Under the pieces are notes generated by a model that did no database searches, was not told where the DNA came from, and saw only the letters and a list, made by a program, of their open reading frames with translations. A program made the position numbers and the translations under genes. From Piscicola geometra (taxonomy: Eukaryota > Annelida > Clitellata > Hirudinida > Piscicolidae), in the NCBI GenBank assembly GCA_943735955.1, contig OX030969.1, positions 2,738,087 to 2,802,086 of the forward strand: 64,000 nt of DNA, written 5' to 3'. This document shows, piece by piece, positions 9,626-21,329 of this stretch; within the stretch, counting starts at the first letter, position 1; the number at the start of each line of letters is the position of its first letter.

Positions 9626-12600
9626 CTATTTTGTTTCAAAGCCTTTTTTATCATCTTCCACGATATCTTTTATAAAGAAACTTACGTCTTTTCTTTCGTT
9701 AATTTTTTTCAAGTCTTTTTTACCATCTTTATCATCATTTTTTTCACTATAATCTTTTTTGGCATCTTTAAGTTCATATGCTTCTGCATCTTTTTGGGCA
9801 TCTGTTTTCCCAAATTGTTTTCTGTCTTTTTCAAATTCATTTTCAGGGTATTCGTATTTCGTAGAACGTTTTTTGTTTTTTGACTTTGAAAGATAGCTCT
9901 TCGAAGAACGACCCATCCCTAAACTTTTTTCGTCTCCTTCTTTAACGATACTCTTTTTCCTTTTTTCATGCCTTTCTTTACTTTTTTTCTTGCTGTCTTT
10001 TTCACCATCTTTCTGAACGTTATTTTTGGCAACTTTATTTTTAGAAGTTTTATTTTTGAGATTACCATTTTCTTTTTCTGGTTTTCCAGATTCCGTCTTG
10101 TGTCGATGAGATTTCCTATAGCTACTTTTTTTCCCTTTTTTTGAGCCATCTTTTTTCGTTTTTGAAGGTTTTTGATCCTTTTCAGTCGTAGACAAATCTT
10201 TTCCATCACTTTCGGTAGATCGCTTTTTGTTATCTTCGTTGTCGTTTTCATCGATAACTTTTTTGTCCTTTTCCACAATAGGTTTACTTTGTGGTTTTTG
10301 GAATTTGGATTTCTTCTTTTTTTTTATAAACTTTAAAGTTTTTTTATCTAAAATTTTTCTTTTATTATTCTTCTTTTTTTTCTTTCCTACTTGGCTTTTT
10401 CCAAATATTTTTTCCTCTTTCTCATCTTTTTCTTTTTCTGAACCAAATTGCCGACTATCGTCATCGTTCCCCTCATAATCTTCCAACTCATTTTTCTCTC
10501 TCTTGTTGTCATTCATCTCTAAACCTGGATAGGCGAGTACAGAGTTTCTGACCTCCCTCGTTTCAAGGTTTCTTCCAATCTTTTCCGAAGCGACACTTTT
10601 GCTCCCTAACTGGCTTCCTAACTGGCTCCCTAACTGGCTTCCTAAATGGCTTCCTAAATGGCTCCCTAACGGGCTCAACAACTTCTCGTTTTCTGCTTGC
10701 AACTCCATTTCTTCCACCCTTTCTTCTTCCGCGTTGTCTTTACCGAGGAATCTGTGAAAAGATTAAAAGTCAAACTTCTTTGTTTTGGCAGCCTCCCAGC
10801 ACAATAACTAAGCTATTAATGAGGAGGTTAAACCCAGTTAGCCTTAGAACGACGGCAAGTTATAACATCGAAAAAGACCCCAAGATAAAAGTTCTATAAA
10901 AAATGAATAAATTTGTTTTTATAAAAGTTACGTTTGAAATATTCATTAATGTCCATTGTGTTCACATAATATTAACAGATAATGATGTCCATGATGCCAT
11001 TTTGCGCCACAATGCTTACCTATATCTTCTCATTGAGTCAGTTTTCACTAAAAGTGCTTTTCAGGTCTAAGATCTGGTCTAAGATCTTCTACCTTTAAGC
11101 GTTCTTTTCGTTTTCCAGTTAAACACTCTTTTGCTAAATGTTCTTTTTCTTACTGTGGTCCTTTTTTAGGGAGTTCTTTACCCTCTTCTCTAGCTTCAAC
11201 TAAGTCACTCATAACTTTCCGTCGAGGCCTGAAGAATTACTTGTTGAAAACGTGATGGCTGAGCGATTTTGTTCACTTAGTAAAGGCGCTATACAAATCA
11301 TTAGTGATTGATTGATTGATTCAGCCATTCAAATCTATATCAGATTGTCTGCGTAATCTTTAGCATCTTTCAACATTTTTTCTGTAACATGTTTTAGTTC
11401 ACCGAATGGAGCTAAATGAACGTTCTACAGTGCTGGTCATGCAGGTTAGAATGAGAAGAATATAACTTTTTTACAATTGGTGAAAAAACTGGTCGATCTT
11501 TTCACCCAACTGAAGTAATCTATAGAAAAATGATCATTTTTGACAAAAGCCACAAAAAAGTCTAATTATGATTTCAGACAATGATATCGTGCCATTAATA
11601 AACACAAACGATACTTGTTAACAGTCTATAACTTAATCTAGTCGAACATAACTGACAATGTAAGATGTAGATCATTATTTAAATTTGGGTCAAAATAGGC
11701 CTCAACTGTCTTTAGTGGAAATAGGGATCTGCACGCGCTTCCTAATTAGTAAGAAAAAATGTTACTTTTTCAAAGAATTTTTCAACAATATGTAAAATGT
11801 CTGAAAAAGTTTTATTATATGCGTTCCCTATTGTTTCCTGAATGCATTCAAAGTGGCTGTGTGGGCTAAATATGCCTCAGCCGTCGTTCAAGGGTTGAAC
11901 AAATGTTTGAATCCCTAAATACTCCAAAATGACATTCAATGACATACTTATTTCCAAGGAAGAGGAAGAAGAGAGCGGACAAAAGGAACGTGACGATGAA
12001 CCATTTGGCGTAAGAGAAAGGGCCTGAAAGTTGACAAGTAGCTTTTATGCATTATTCATTACTTTTGTACAATTATTCATCGTGTTATCACCCAAAAAAA
12101 TGAAGTAAAAAATAGTTTAAACTCTAATGAACATATATATATATATATATGTATATGTTACGGGCAACGTTTTATTAAATAAAATGCTATGTATAATTTG
12201 TGCAATTAACTATAAAATTGTAAACGAAATAATAAAACGTACTTTTAAAAATAAAATGTTATTCTTTTTCAACTTTTTGCAATAAACTATGAAACTGTAG
12301 ACAAAATATTATAAAATTAAATTTTAAATTTTTATTCTATTTTTTTAAAATAAAGTGCTAATTATCTGTAACATTTTGCCATTAATTGAATAAAACAACT
12401 AAAACAAAATCGAAAAAAACGATTTGTTCTAATGATTCCTTGATTGAATTAGTCATTCCATGGATTGCATGAACATTTTAGGCATTCCGTGAATTTCCTA
12501 ATTCTACACATTGCCTGTTACATTTAGGGGAGAGCGGGGCAAGATGCTCAATCTCGGAGGGGCAAGATGCGAATGGGAGTTTTTGTAAAATATAAATGCG

Positions 12601-15600
12601 ATATAGAATTTTTAAACTACCATTTAGTCGAAAATATTATTTTTTTTATTTTAAAGCATATTTTGCTAGCTTACATTGCGTTTGCAGACACCAGATTCCT
12701 AAATTTGTTTTGTGAATGTAAACCATTGAGAAAAAGAGCAAGATATTTAGAATCTGCTTACGTTTTAACAAACTCCCCCTATAAAAAAATGTGGAAAATA
12801 AAATATATAACAATAAAAATTAAACAAAATAATTAAATAAATAGAAATTAAACTAAATAATTAATATAATTAAAACAAAAAGTTTTAAAAAGAAGAAATT
12901 TGAATCTGATGTACAGTTTATAACATCTTTTTATATATAACATCTTACAATTGTTTGATATGTGATGAGTAATACAATGATTCTTCTAGTGAAAAATGGA
13001 TCCAGTGTGGCGAATGTGATGGATGGACATATGAAGATTCTACATACTGAGACAGCTCTTGAGAATTCCTATTGATTTTGTCCATTTTCAGTTTCATAAA
13101 TTAAAGATTGGGAAAAAATAGAAAAAAGTTTTTTAATTATTTTCATTTTAAATTGTTTCATAAGAATATTAATTCCTGTGTGATTTTTGTCCATCTTCAG
13201 TTTCAAAATTTACTAGAAGATTTTGAAAAAATGGTTTTTAACATTTTTTATCTCTATTTAAATTGTTTATTGAAATATTAAAAGATTTAGTTTTAATTTC
13301 TTATTAAATTTCTTTAAATGATCCAAAATATAGTTCGAGAAGAAAAAGCTTTTAAATGGTGCGTCTTGCCCGTTTTGGTACCTTTGAGAAAATCTTTTTT
13401 TAACCTAGAAAATTTATGCTTAGAAAAATAGGGAAAAAGTAAACATAGCTAAGATATTGAAGTATTTAAAAAAATATTTTAATTTATTTATTTCGTTATC
13501 ACTTTTATATACGATATAGGGGAGAGCAGGGCATATATATGTATACTATATAGAGTAGAGCAGGGAAGATGCCCATGTTAAGGGATTTTTGAAAGATTAT
13601 ATTAGGGAATGTAGTAACCGGGAAGTGCAAGTTTTTTATATGTTATTCTTACCATTGGAGGCCCATGCTAAAATCGATAAAATGTCATATTTCAAAATTA
13701 AAACAAGTTGAATATACTAAATTTAAGTTAGAATTAGAATTAATTTGCATAATTATTCATATTATATTTTTAATAAATCTATTTTAAACGTTTAAATTAT
13801 ATTCAAACAACCTTAAATATATTACTTTTCTTCTTGTTTTAAATTCATAAAAAGATCTTTTTATTTGGTAAAATATTTCTTAGAGTTAAAATAAAATGAA
13901 ATGGTTTACAATTTCTGTTAAAAAAAGAGTAAAACTATTTTTTTTATAATTACAACTGACACATTTTAAAAAATTATGCGGTTCTTAAAAACTGTTATCA
14001 AGTATAAATCCATTTTTGACCCTGTAGTCTTTGTTTTTCTGTTTTGAAAAAGTTTACAAGTTCACAAATCTCAGTTAATTTGAATTAATTGATATATTTG
14101 CGGATATTTTTCACGAATCTACTGTGGCCGGACTGAAGGTGTACAATGAAAAAGGATGGAATGATATTGCCTTGTTTGTATCCTACAATGTAGGATACAA
14201 GGATTCCTACATAAACAGACTATGGAGGATTTTTAGATGTGAGACATTTTTTTGAAGGTATAGTCATTGTTTGTGTCTAGCTGCATTTTTTGTTTATCTA
14301 CCATGGTAGTTTTATTATGTTTATTTCCCTATTTTAGATATATCTATTTGATAGAGCGTTTTTCTTAACTTTTTAAAAATAAATTATATAGCTAGGCTAT
14401 GGGTCATTATATTGGTAAGATAAACATGGTTATGCGATTTTGCTTATCTAAATTATGAATTGTTGTGATTGTTACATTGCCTTTGATAAGAATTACATGT
14501 TTTGTCTCAACTTCTAGCATTAACTAGTTCTAACTTTTGTCAAATCTCGGTTAAAAACTTATTCAGGAAAACACAAACTGAACAAGTACATGGAAGCAGT
14601 AAGATCTCCTACAGATTGGCAGTTGAAGTATCTACTTGATGCGGCAGATTGTTTTGAAAGGTGGAAAGATTAGATTTGGTTTTAAAACAGGTGGATTGAC
14701 ATCTAAAACTTTCACATCCTTATACAGACGTTTAGAGGAATTTCGCATCTGTGCTCATATCTGCTTGAAAACTACAGTGACATTAGGTGCTGTCTACTTG
14801 GAAAATGGAAATCAGATTGTATTGAGGGGCGGTTTGGTTGGTATCGCCAACTCAATGGCGCTAACTTTTATGTGAGTGTTCGTCAAATTATGGAGAGTGA
14901 GAAAAAATTCTTACTCTTACTGCCGTTAAATCAGGCGTGTTTGAAGAGCTAGCCTTCACTTCAAAAACAGTTCCTACAGCTGATTTGGAATGGACGTGGT
15001 TGCGCGATGAACTGACCGATGATCCCACTGATTTGGATGGGAAAGACATGCTGCCCCTTGTATATACTTCTGGGTACATCGAGAGGTCAATCAGTAGAAA
15101 GAAGAAATGTCAATCTTGCAAGAAAGATTTAGTTGCTCGCTTCATCGACGAAGAGGATTCTGGGAAGCCCACAAAAGTCATCGAACTGCTGGACCGAGGT
15201 GGTTTATGTTAGCCTACTGAATACTGCTTAGCTGTGTGCTCTGCCGCATTTTTTTATTACCATGATATGCAATCAAAAGAAGATCTTTTTCAGAAGTTTA
15301 TAGCATGTTCTTCCACTAGTCATCTTGTCGTATTCGATGAACCGTGATGGACAAAATTACCTCGTTTATGCCTGCACTTGTGGACCACCGTTGTGAGCAG
15401 GGACACCAAACCGTGCATCTTATGGTTCGCCGATTATTCAATTGTGTCTGCAAAAGTCTAATTAAGCAACAAAACCAAGATTATGAGTCAATGTCGTCAC
15501 CTACTCAGCAAAAAATCAGAAAGCTTCAGAGTAAGAGCTCAAAATAAACAAATATTTGAATATATAAATATACTTGTTATTTGGATGGCATGCCTATGAA

Positions 15601-18600
15601 TGTTTTTATATTTTGTTGACTCTATGTTATCATAAATTTAGATTCACAATACATTTTAGATGATAAAACTGAGTTTGATTTACCTTGAATATATTGTATG
15701 AATTTCAACCAACAGATTAAAAAATGCTGCTAAGAAAATGAGCTTGCTTTGAATTTCGCTTTTATGATTATAAATATGCATATAGGTTATTCTTCTAACT
15801 ACAAAGTTTATAGACATGAATCTGCAAAATTATTGTGAGGGTTCAGCTACTAAGAATACAATTTAGAACAAAAATAAGTAGGCCACCAATGGTAATTCAA
15901 TAACGTTGCTTTCGCTTCCCGGTTACTACATTCCCTAGATTATTTATATATGACAGACTTTTCACAGAGTCTTGCTGAGGTCTTTTCGGTGCAGGAGGAG
16001 TTTTCTTAGCTGTCTTGCTCTGTGGTCCTGTTATAATGGGGTTTTGTTATGTTATGGTAATTAGAGTACTTAGAGTGTCTTAAAGTTCATGAGTAGCTTT
16101 TAAGTTTTAAAATTAACTATTCGGAGTTAAATTCGAATTAAATAAAAAAAATTAAAGTATAATACTCAAGTTTAATTAAAAAACATACATTTTAACATAT
16201 TAATTTTTTTTAAAGTTAAAGTTTACTAAAACAACTTAAATTTTCATATTTAAATCTAATTAAACAGTTTAGAGTGTAAGATTCAAATTTACTCAAATAC
16301 TTTGATGTTTATTATTAAAACGAAATTTAAAAATTTGAAGTTTTATATTTCAATTGAATTAAACAATTTAAAGTTTAATATTCTAATTGAAACAAAAAAC
16401 ATAAAGTTTAATATTCAAATTGAATCCAACCATTAAACATTTCGAGTCTTGTAAAAATAAACTGTTAAAAGAATGAAAATTAGGCGTTACCGACATTGCT
16501 CGTGATTTTAAAGCTTTTCAAAGTTTTTTAGAAGCTGCCAATAGAAAAATTAGAAAGGAAATACTTTTGAACAAACCGCTCAATGAAAGTTTAAGAAAAA
16601 AGGAAAAAATGAAAAATTTAGTGGGAATTTATTCGGGGTTCCAAAACAGTCTGAGCTTTGTGATTCTTCATTTACCACGAACCAAAGCCAGAAATACTTG
16701 CCAGAATCACACAAACAATAGTGGTCCTTGCAACATTGAAAACACTTTGGAAAGATGAAAACTTAGCTCTCGGCTGAACGTTTGGTCAGCTGCGTGCCTT
16801 GGTCCATATTTCTGAACGCCTTCCATAAATTGAACATTATCAAGGATCTTAGAAAAAAATACAAGCCATGAAAATGGAGATATTCCGAGTAAGTGAAATC
16901 GTTGGGTCAATTCAATCGGCTTGACACAATCAAATAGTGGGTGACGCTTAGTTACTATGCGCGCTATAGACCTCAGCCTATAGCATATAGAACAAAACTC
17001 AACTATAGTCTATAACCCATTTACAAAGCTCCACCCGCCTGTTGGGGGTAGTGAAGCAGATTTAATTGACCCATTCAAAAAAAATATAATCGCTTATGAT
17101 GTAGGCTTAAATGGAGTTAATAATGGTATTGGTCCCCATAAAGACTTACTAACTACAGTGAAAATAAAGAAAACTGAGATGGTATGTCATGTCTCTCGCT
17201 CTTCAGATCTGGCTAGAAAGTTTTTCAATGCACTTATCGGGAAATGCGAAAACGAGAAGACAAAGGAAAAGATGAGAAAACAATATAGCGGAAAGGAAGA
17301 ATTGGAAGTCAAAGACTGTTTGCGTAAGGAAAGAAAGATAATTCAAGAATATTGGTTAAAAGTTTTACTGTATTGCCCAACGATGCTCTAGACTACGGAG
17401 ACTGCTTGACTAACAGATCAATTGAAAAAAAATTCTTGCAATACTTAAACCTGTTCTCAAGTTATTTTAACTAATTTATATTTTTTTCCTAGAAAAAGCA
17501 TAAATAAAGTTTTAGAAACAGTGAAAGTTTCAAAAATTGACAAAATGGCCCTATCAAATATGTTGTCGAAAATATTAAAATGAATGAACCAAATCCTCAA
17601 GTGCGCAAATAATAAGAATCAAAACAATTTTTTTGCCGAAACAAATAGAGACCACACACTTGGAGTAAGTGCGGTAGTTGCTGTAGTGTAGTTGCTGTAG
17701 TTTGCTGTAGTTGTGTAGTGTTGCTTGTATCCAGCTAATAAAATGGAAAAATTGCACATATAAATGCAGTTGCGATTACTTTTAATGAGTTCCCTTCGTG
17801 AAAACCAAATTTTTTAACAAACCAACGAAAGAATGTTTTAAGAGGGGCTTACCATTGGCGTACACTTCAAAGGTGCATATTCTCAGTTTATAACAACAGT
17901 CACACCAAACGCCTGCGTAGCGGCTTGAATTTTTATTGGTACATTGAAAAGTTTTTTCTCCTAAAATGTCGAGCGAATTTTTGGCCTTTTTACAATCAAT
18001 TGAAGAATTAAGTAAAAGCGACAAGTCATCAAGAATCTTGTTGCTTTCGATGACCCCCACTCTTGGGGGATTGCTGCAACGGCTCTCATCTGAAGAGTGT
18101 TTTCGTTTAGTTCTTTTGTTAATTGTGTATAGGCGTGCATGCAGATCAGTTATTGAATTGAAGGCAGTTCACCCGTAACACCCTTAATACCTCACCCTAA
18201 CATAAGCATCATCTTAAAACTAATCCTGACCGATTCATGCTTGCTCTTGTTCGCTCGATCGGGTGAAATAGTTGAGCGGCAAGTGTTTCACCGAATATAA
18301 AGTAAGAAAGGCAAACTTTTAGCGGGGTGAACTGCCTGCTTACCGTATTTATTGACTGATGAAAACAAAAAAAAATGTATACCTTCACTATACGTGAATT
18401 TGGTGACGATTTTATCAATGACACGAAACTCTCCCAGATCAACAAGAAACCAAATACCGCCCGAAGTATCAAGAATTTCGGCGCATGTAGAAAAGTTATT
18501 GTCAACAGCTAAATCGGCTTTGTCATTGTTTTTACTCAGATGAACTTTCTTGTTCAGTGCCAGGTTGGTTTGCACTGTGGATGTTGTTGCTGTGGGGTTG

Positions 18601-18804
18601 ATTAATGGAATTGATAGATTAAATTTTGGGTGGTTTGGTTGGATGGCTTTTGTGGAAATCAAACTTTTCAGTAAAAGAAAAAAAGTGAAATATTTTTTAA
18701 AGCATCGTTTTTTAAAATTTTCACTTAGTCTCCCTCCCACCTGCCACTCTGTTTCCGAGGAACAGACAAACAGCGATGATAAAGAACTCACGTGTTCTGG
18801 ACAT
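9626..18804 (-). CDS. Unit 1: transmembrane lectin-domain receptor, Lys-rich tail
   Basis: Exons: 18804-18741, 18589-18383, 18089-17853, 16027-15959, 12023-11948, 10751-9626; 1,779 bases, 592 codons plus stop, all junctions phase 1. Residues 1-21 are a signal peptide (MSRTREFFIIAVCLFLGN). Residues 22-169 form a discoidin/F-type-lectin-like domain (NLALNKKVHLS, LAVDNNFSTC, GIWFLVDLGEFRVIDKIVT, FQCTNKNSSRYAG, CDCCYKLRICTFEVYA). Residues 170-192 are a basic stalk (PQSKTAKKTPPAPKRPQQ). Then comes PFSYAKWFIVTFLLSALFF, one TM helix. The cytoplasmic side (by type I topology) begins with a short coiled coil (VEEMELQAENEKLL), a five-fold LGSH/LGSQ repeat, RNSVLAYPGLEMND and DYEGNDDD, then about 250 residues dominated by K, E, D and S. 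Ligand and partners are unknown. The canonical fucose-binding His/Arg triad of F-lectins is not evident. A P-like transposon lies in the stalk-TM intron. Confidence 0.8.
10755..11947. repeat. Intron with LINE/SINE 3' tail
   Basis: Near 11240-11330 the plus strand ends in AAGGCGCTATACAAATCATT followed by (GATT)n, a typical 3' end of L2/CR1-type LINEs or of SINEs that use them. The rest of this unit 1 intron (between TM and tail exons) is AT-rich with nothing recognised. Confidence 0.5.
12529..13575. repeat. Repeat flanked by GGGGAGAGC-type ends
   Basis: GGGGAGAGCGGGGCAAGATGC occurs at 12529, with a second GGGGCAAGATGCG beside it. Inverted CTTGCCCGTTTTGG is at 13376 and related GGGGAGAGCAGGGC at 13521. 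These GC-rich motifs in AT-rich DNA look like transposon ends. The interior has no coding signal, and the boundaries are approximate. Confidence 0.4.
13604..15936 (+). mobile_element. P-element/THAP9-like DNA transposon, decayed
   Basis: The ends are a perfect 22-base inverted repeat: AGGGAATGTAGTAACCGGGAAG at 13604-13625 and its complement at 15915-15936. The 7-base AGATTAT occurs on both sides, with a 3-base gap on the left, suggesting an eroded target duplication. Inside, on the plus strand, broken frames encode C-terminal P/THAP9-type transposase: TVAGLKVYNEKGWNDIALFV near 14120; WQLKYLLDAADCFERW near 14620; GLTSKTFTSLYRRLEEFR near 14700; CIEGRFGWYRQLNGANFYVS near 14815; the CQSC-KDL and DRGGL segments near 15110-15210. 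Frameshifts and stops separate these. It lies in the unit 1 stalk-TM intron and ends only 22 bases from that exon's donor. Confidence 0.75.
16040..17840. other. Intron of unit 1, no gene recognised
   Basis: AT-rich DNA between lectin exon 3 and the stalk exon. Open stretches at 16567-16758 and 17158-17391 (plus strand) are short, match nothing I recognise and lack convincing splice partners. They may be remnants of a transposon. Bases 17640-17850 resemble the start of the window (unit 0 intron), as expected for paralogous introns. Confidence 0.45.
18173..18336. repeat. Intron 2 inverted-repeat block, copy in unit 1
   Basis: Bounded by GGCAGTTCACCC and GGGGTGAACTGCC, with an inner pair CGGGTGAAA and TTTCACCG. 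It is very similar along its whole length to the copies in units 0, 2 and 3, including the CGATTCATGCTTG and GTTCGCTCGATCGGG stretches. Confidence 0.7.
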
Positions 18805-18874
18805 TTCTCAGTTTATTGTTTAAAATGCAACACATGCGTTTAATCTTTAAACTTAAAAGCTTTTGTTTTTGTTT

Positions 18875-18950
18875 AAAAAAATATTTTTTGATGTGTTGGC
18901 GTAAAAAAAATACGTAGAAACAAAAGTTACGAAGATATTTTCCTTGAAGC
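18875..18950 (-). promoter_or_regulatory. Conserved 5' block upstream of unit 1 ATG
   Basis: Same block as upstream of unit 0 (ACGCCAACACATCAA preceded by TTTGTTTCTACGTA on the minus strand), about 70 bases 5' of the ATG. It is candidate promoter or 5' UTR. Confidence 0.4.
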
Positions 18951-19418
18951 GATTTTATAAATTAAGAGTAAAATAATATGGATAATAGGGAAAATGCTAT
19001 AATAAAACGGATTATATTAAAACTAATAATTTAAAAATAATATAAATAGTATAAATATAAATTTTTAAATAAATTTTTGATGATCGTCCTTCTTGAGAAA
19101 CCAAGTAAACAATTTATTCAATAAATTGTGATGAAAAATTATATAAAAAGTAGAACTGTTCAACTATTTAACATTTCGATGAAAGTTAAGCTTATGATTA
19201 TACATTTTAGTAAAAAATTATGTATGTATTAAGGAGAAGTTACACAAAATGAAATTGTTTTCACACATAGTCTCATAGCTCAATAATTTATTTTTTATTT
19301 ATCCAGCCATTATATTGATTCTTTGTCTATCTCTAATATATTAAATAAATAAAAAGAAATAAAATTTTATTAACTCAAACATGTACGCTAAAAAATTCCA
19401 TCTTGAGCAACTGAGTTC

Positions 19419-19813
<395 letters not shown>

Positions 19814-20868
19814 CTTATTACACAAGCCAACTAAAAACAAGATTTTTGTGTGTTTCTGAATTTAAAACAGATTATCAGCTATATTTGAAGTGCTGATTTC
19901 AAATATGAAATCATTTTTCTTCTAGCAGCTCTAGTTTTTCAGATAAGTTGCATTTTAATCTTCATCTTTTACTCCATATTTTGAAATATTCAATAGTTTC
20001 GAAAGAAACTCAAATCTATTTTGATAAATTTTTATTTTTTCTTATAAATATTCTTAAAGCCAAACGAAATAACCATAGTAAGTGGACTTATTCCGATTCA
20101 GTTTCTGCTAGTTCCTCAATCAGAAATAGTGCTGATACCAACCTTTCACCAACTACCAAAACTACTTGAAGACGAGCAATTATCTTTTGATGTTTCAACT
20201 CACACGAATAAAGGTGATGGTGGCTATGAAAGAATGTCATTAATTTTTCAAAGTTTTGACCAAGATGAATAAAATGATCTACTCAGAAAACTCATTTTTC
20301 AAAAAAAGCTTCTGAACTACTATCTTCTAGATTGATGAAAAAATGTACTGGGAAAAGAATTTAAAATAATTTTTTACCGTAAAAGAGAGAAGAATCTGTT
20401 GCCTTCGTAATGATAAATTTGTGTTTTTGACGAAATTAGTGAATCTTAGAAAAATTGGGTCATCCAATACATTTTCAAACTATTGGCGTTTCTTTATTGA
20501 TAGCCCAAAACGCAGTTTAAATGTTCAATATTTCATTTCTTTTCAAATCATGAACATATTTTAACTATTTTCATAAAAAATTATTTTTATAATTTGAAAA
20601 AAGAAGATTTAAATGATTCGATTTTGTTTCTTTAGTTTGATTAAAAATCGTGGAGCATAAAAATGGTTAAAACATTATATCTCAAAAACACGAGCTTCTA
20701 GAAAAAAACTACTGTTATATTTGAATTCAAAGGATTAAATTCATAAAAAATCAGCTAAAAGTATTCAGACACCATAACGGCTGTCGACCAGTCATTTGTA
20801 TAGCGCCATTTGAGAAGTGATCAAAAGCGTTCACAAATTTAATAATATAAATATGAAAAACTGAACGG
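19814..20868. other. AT-rich intergenic stretch, no gene recognised
   Basis: Short frames only. Bases around 20570-20760 resemble 51.3-51.46 kb ('atgattcgattttgtttctt', 'atctcaaaaactcgag'), showing that the 3' flanks of units 2 and 4 are also duplicated. Confidence 0.45.
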
Positions 20869-20869
20869 T

Positions 20870-21050
20870 GAACGGGTAGCTGAGCCGGCAACGACTTTCG
20901 GCTTGACCAATAATGAAAGGTCTTAGGTTCAAGTGCAACCAATGCCCTAGTAACACAAAGGCGCAAATGAAAATATGCAGCCTAAGTGGCCTGGAAGCCC
21001 GTTCGGGTTATACACCACTATAATAATGCTCGTCATTATTATTATTAAAA
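20870..21050 (+). repeat. SINE with tRNA-like head and LINE-like 3' hairpin tail
   Basis: The A box TAGCTGAGCCGG is at 20877 and the B box GGTTCAAGTGC at 20926, 49 bases apart. A short body follows, then the hairpin AGTGG...AAGCCCGTTCGGGTT...CCACT at 20985-21019, and TAATAATGCTCGTCATTATT. The hairpin and following bases match the 3' end of the CR1/L2-like LINE at 30261-30333. This indicates a SINE that borrows the reverse transcriptase of that LINE family. Confidence 0.75.
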
Positions 21051-21329
21051 ACTTCATGTCAATTATTCAAGTCAAAATGAAAATTTGATTGATACTTATC
21101 TATTTTTTAAGAAGGTCGATATTTTATAATTATTTTAAACAAAAAACGTGAAGGATTGTCTTTATTTTGAACATACTTTGCTATTAAGGTGGTTCAAGTC
21201 AGTTAAGTCCATTGCATAAGAACATTCAGACCCTTTAACCCACCCTTCTCAGAATCTGTGTAAACAGACTGCAAACCATTTTCCAACTTTTTTCTACATT
21301 TTTAACTCTAGTTTTTTATATCTTTCTAT

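Noticed and set aside
9919..10278. Lys-rich minus-strand frames overlapping the tails (also 21680, 32599, 51960)
   Set aside because: Out-of-frame reading of the same Lys-rich exons; the in-frame exon connects to the TM exon in phase.
10227..10478. Phe/Ser-rich frames opposite the Lys-rich tails (also 21463-22222, 32435-33498, 51854-53285)
   Set aside because: Antisense shadows: AAA/GAA codons on the minus strand read TTT/TTC on the plus strand.
9626..10717. Stand-alone nuclear Lys-rich protein
   Set aside because: The exon begins at a CAG acceptor, and in all four copies joins in phase with a conserved TM exon; the internal Met is not needed as a start.
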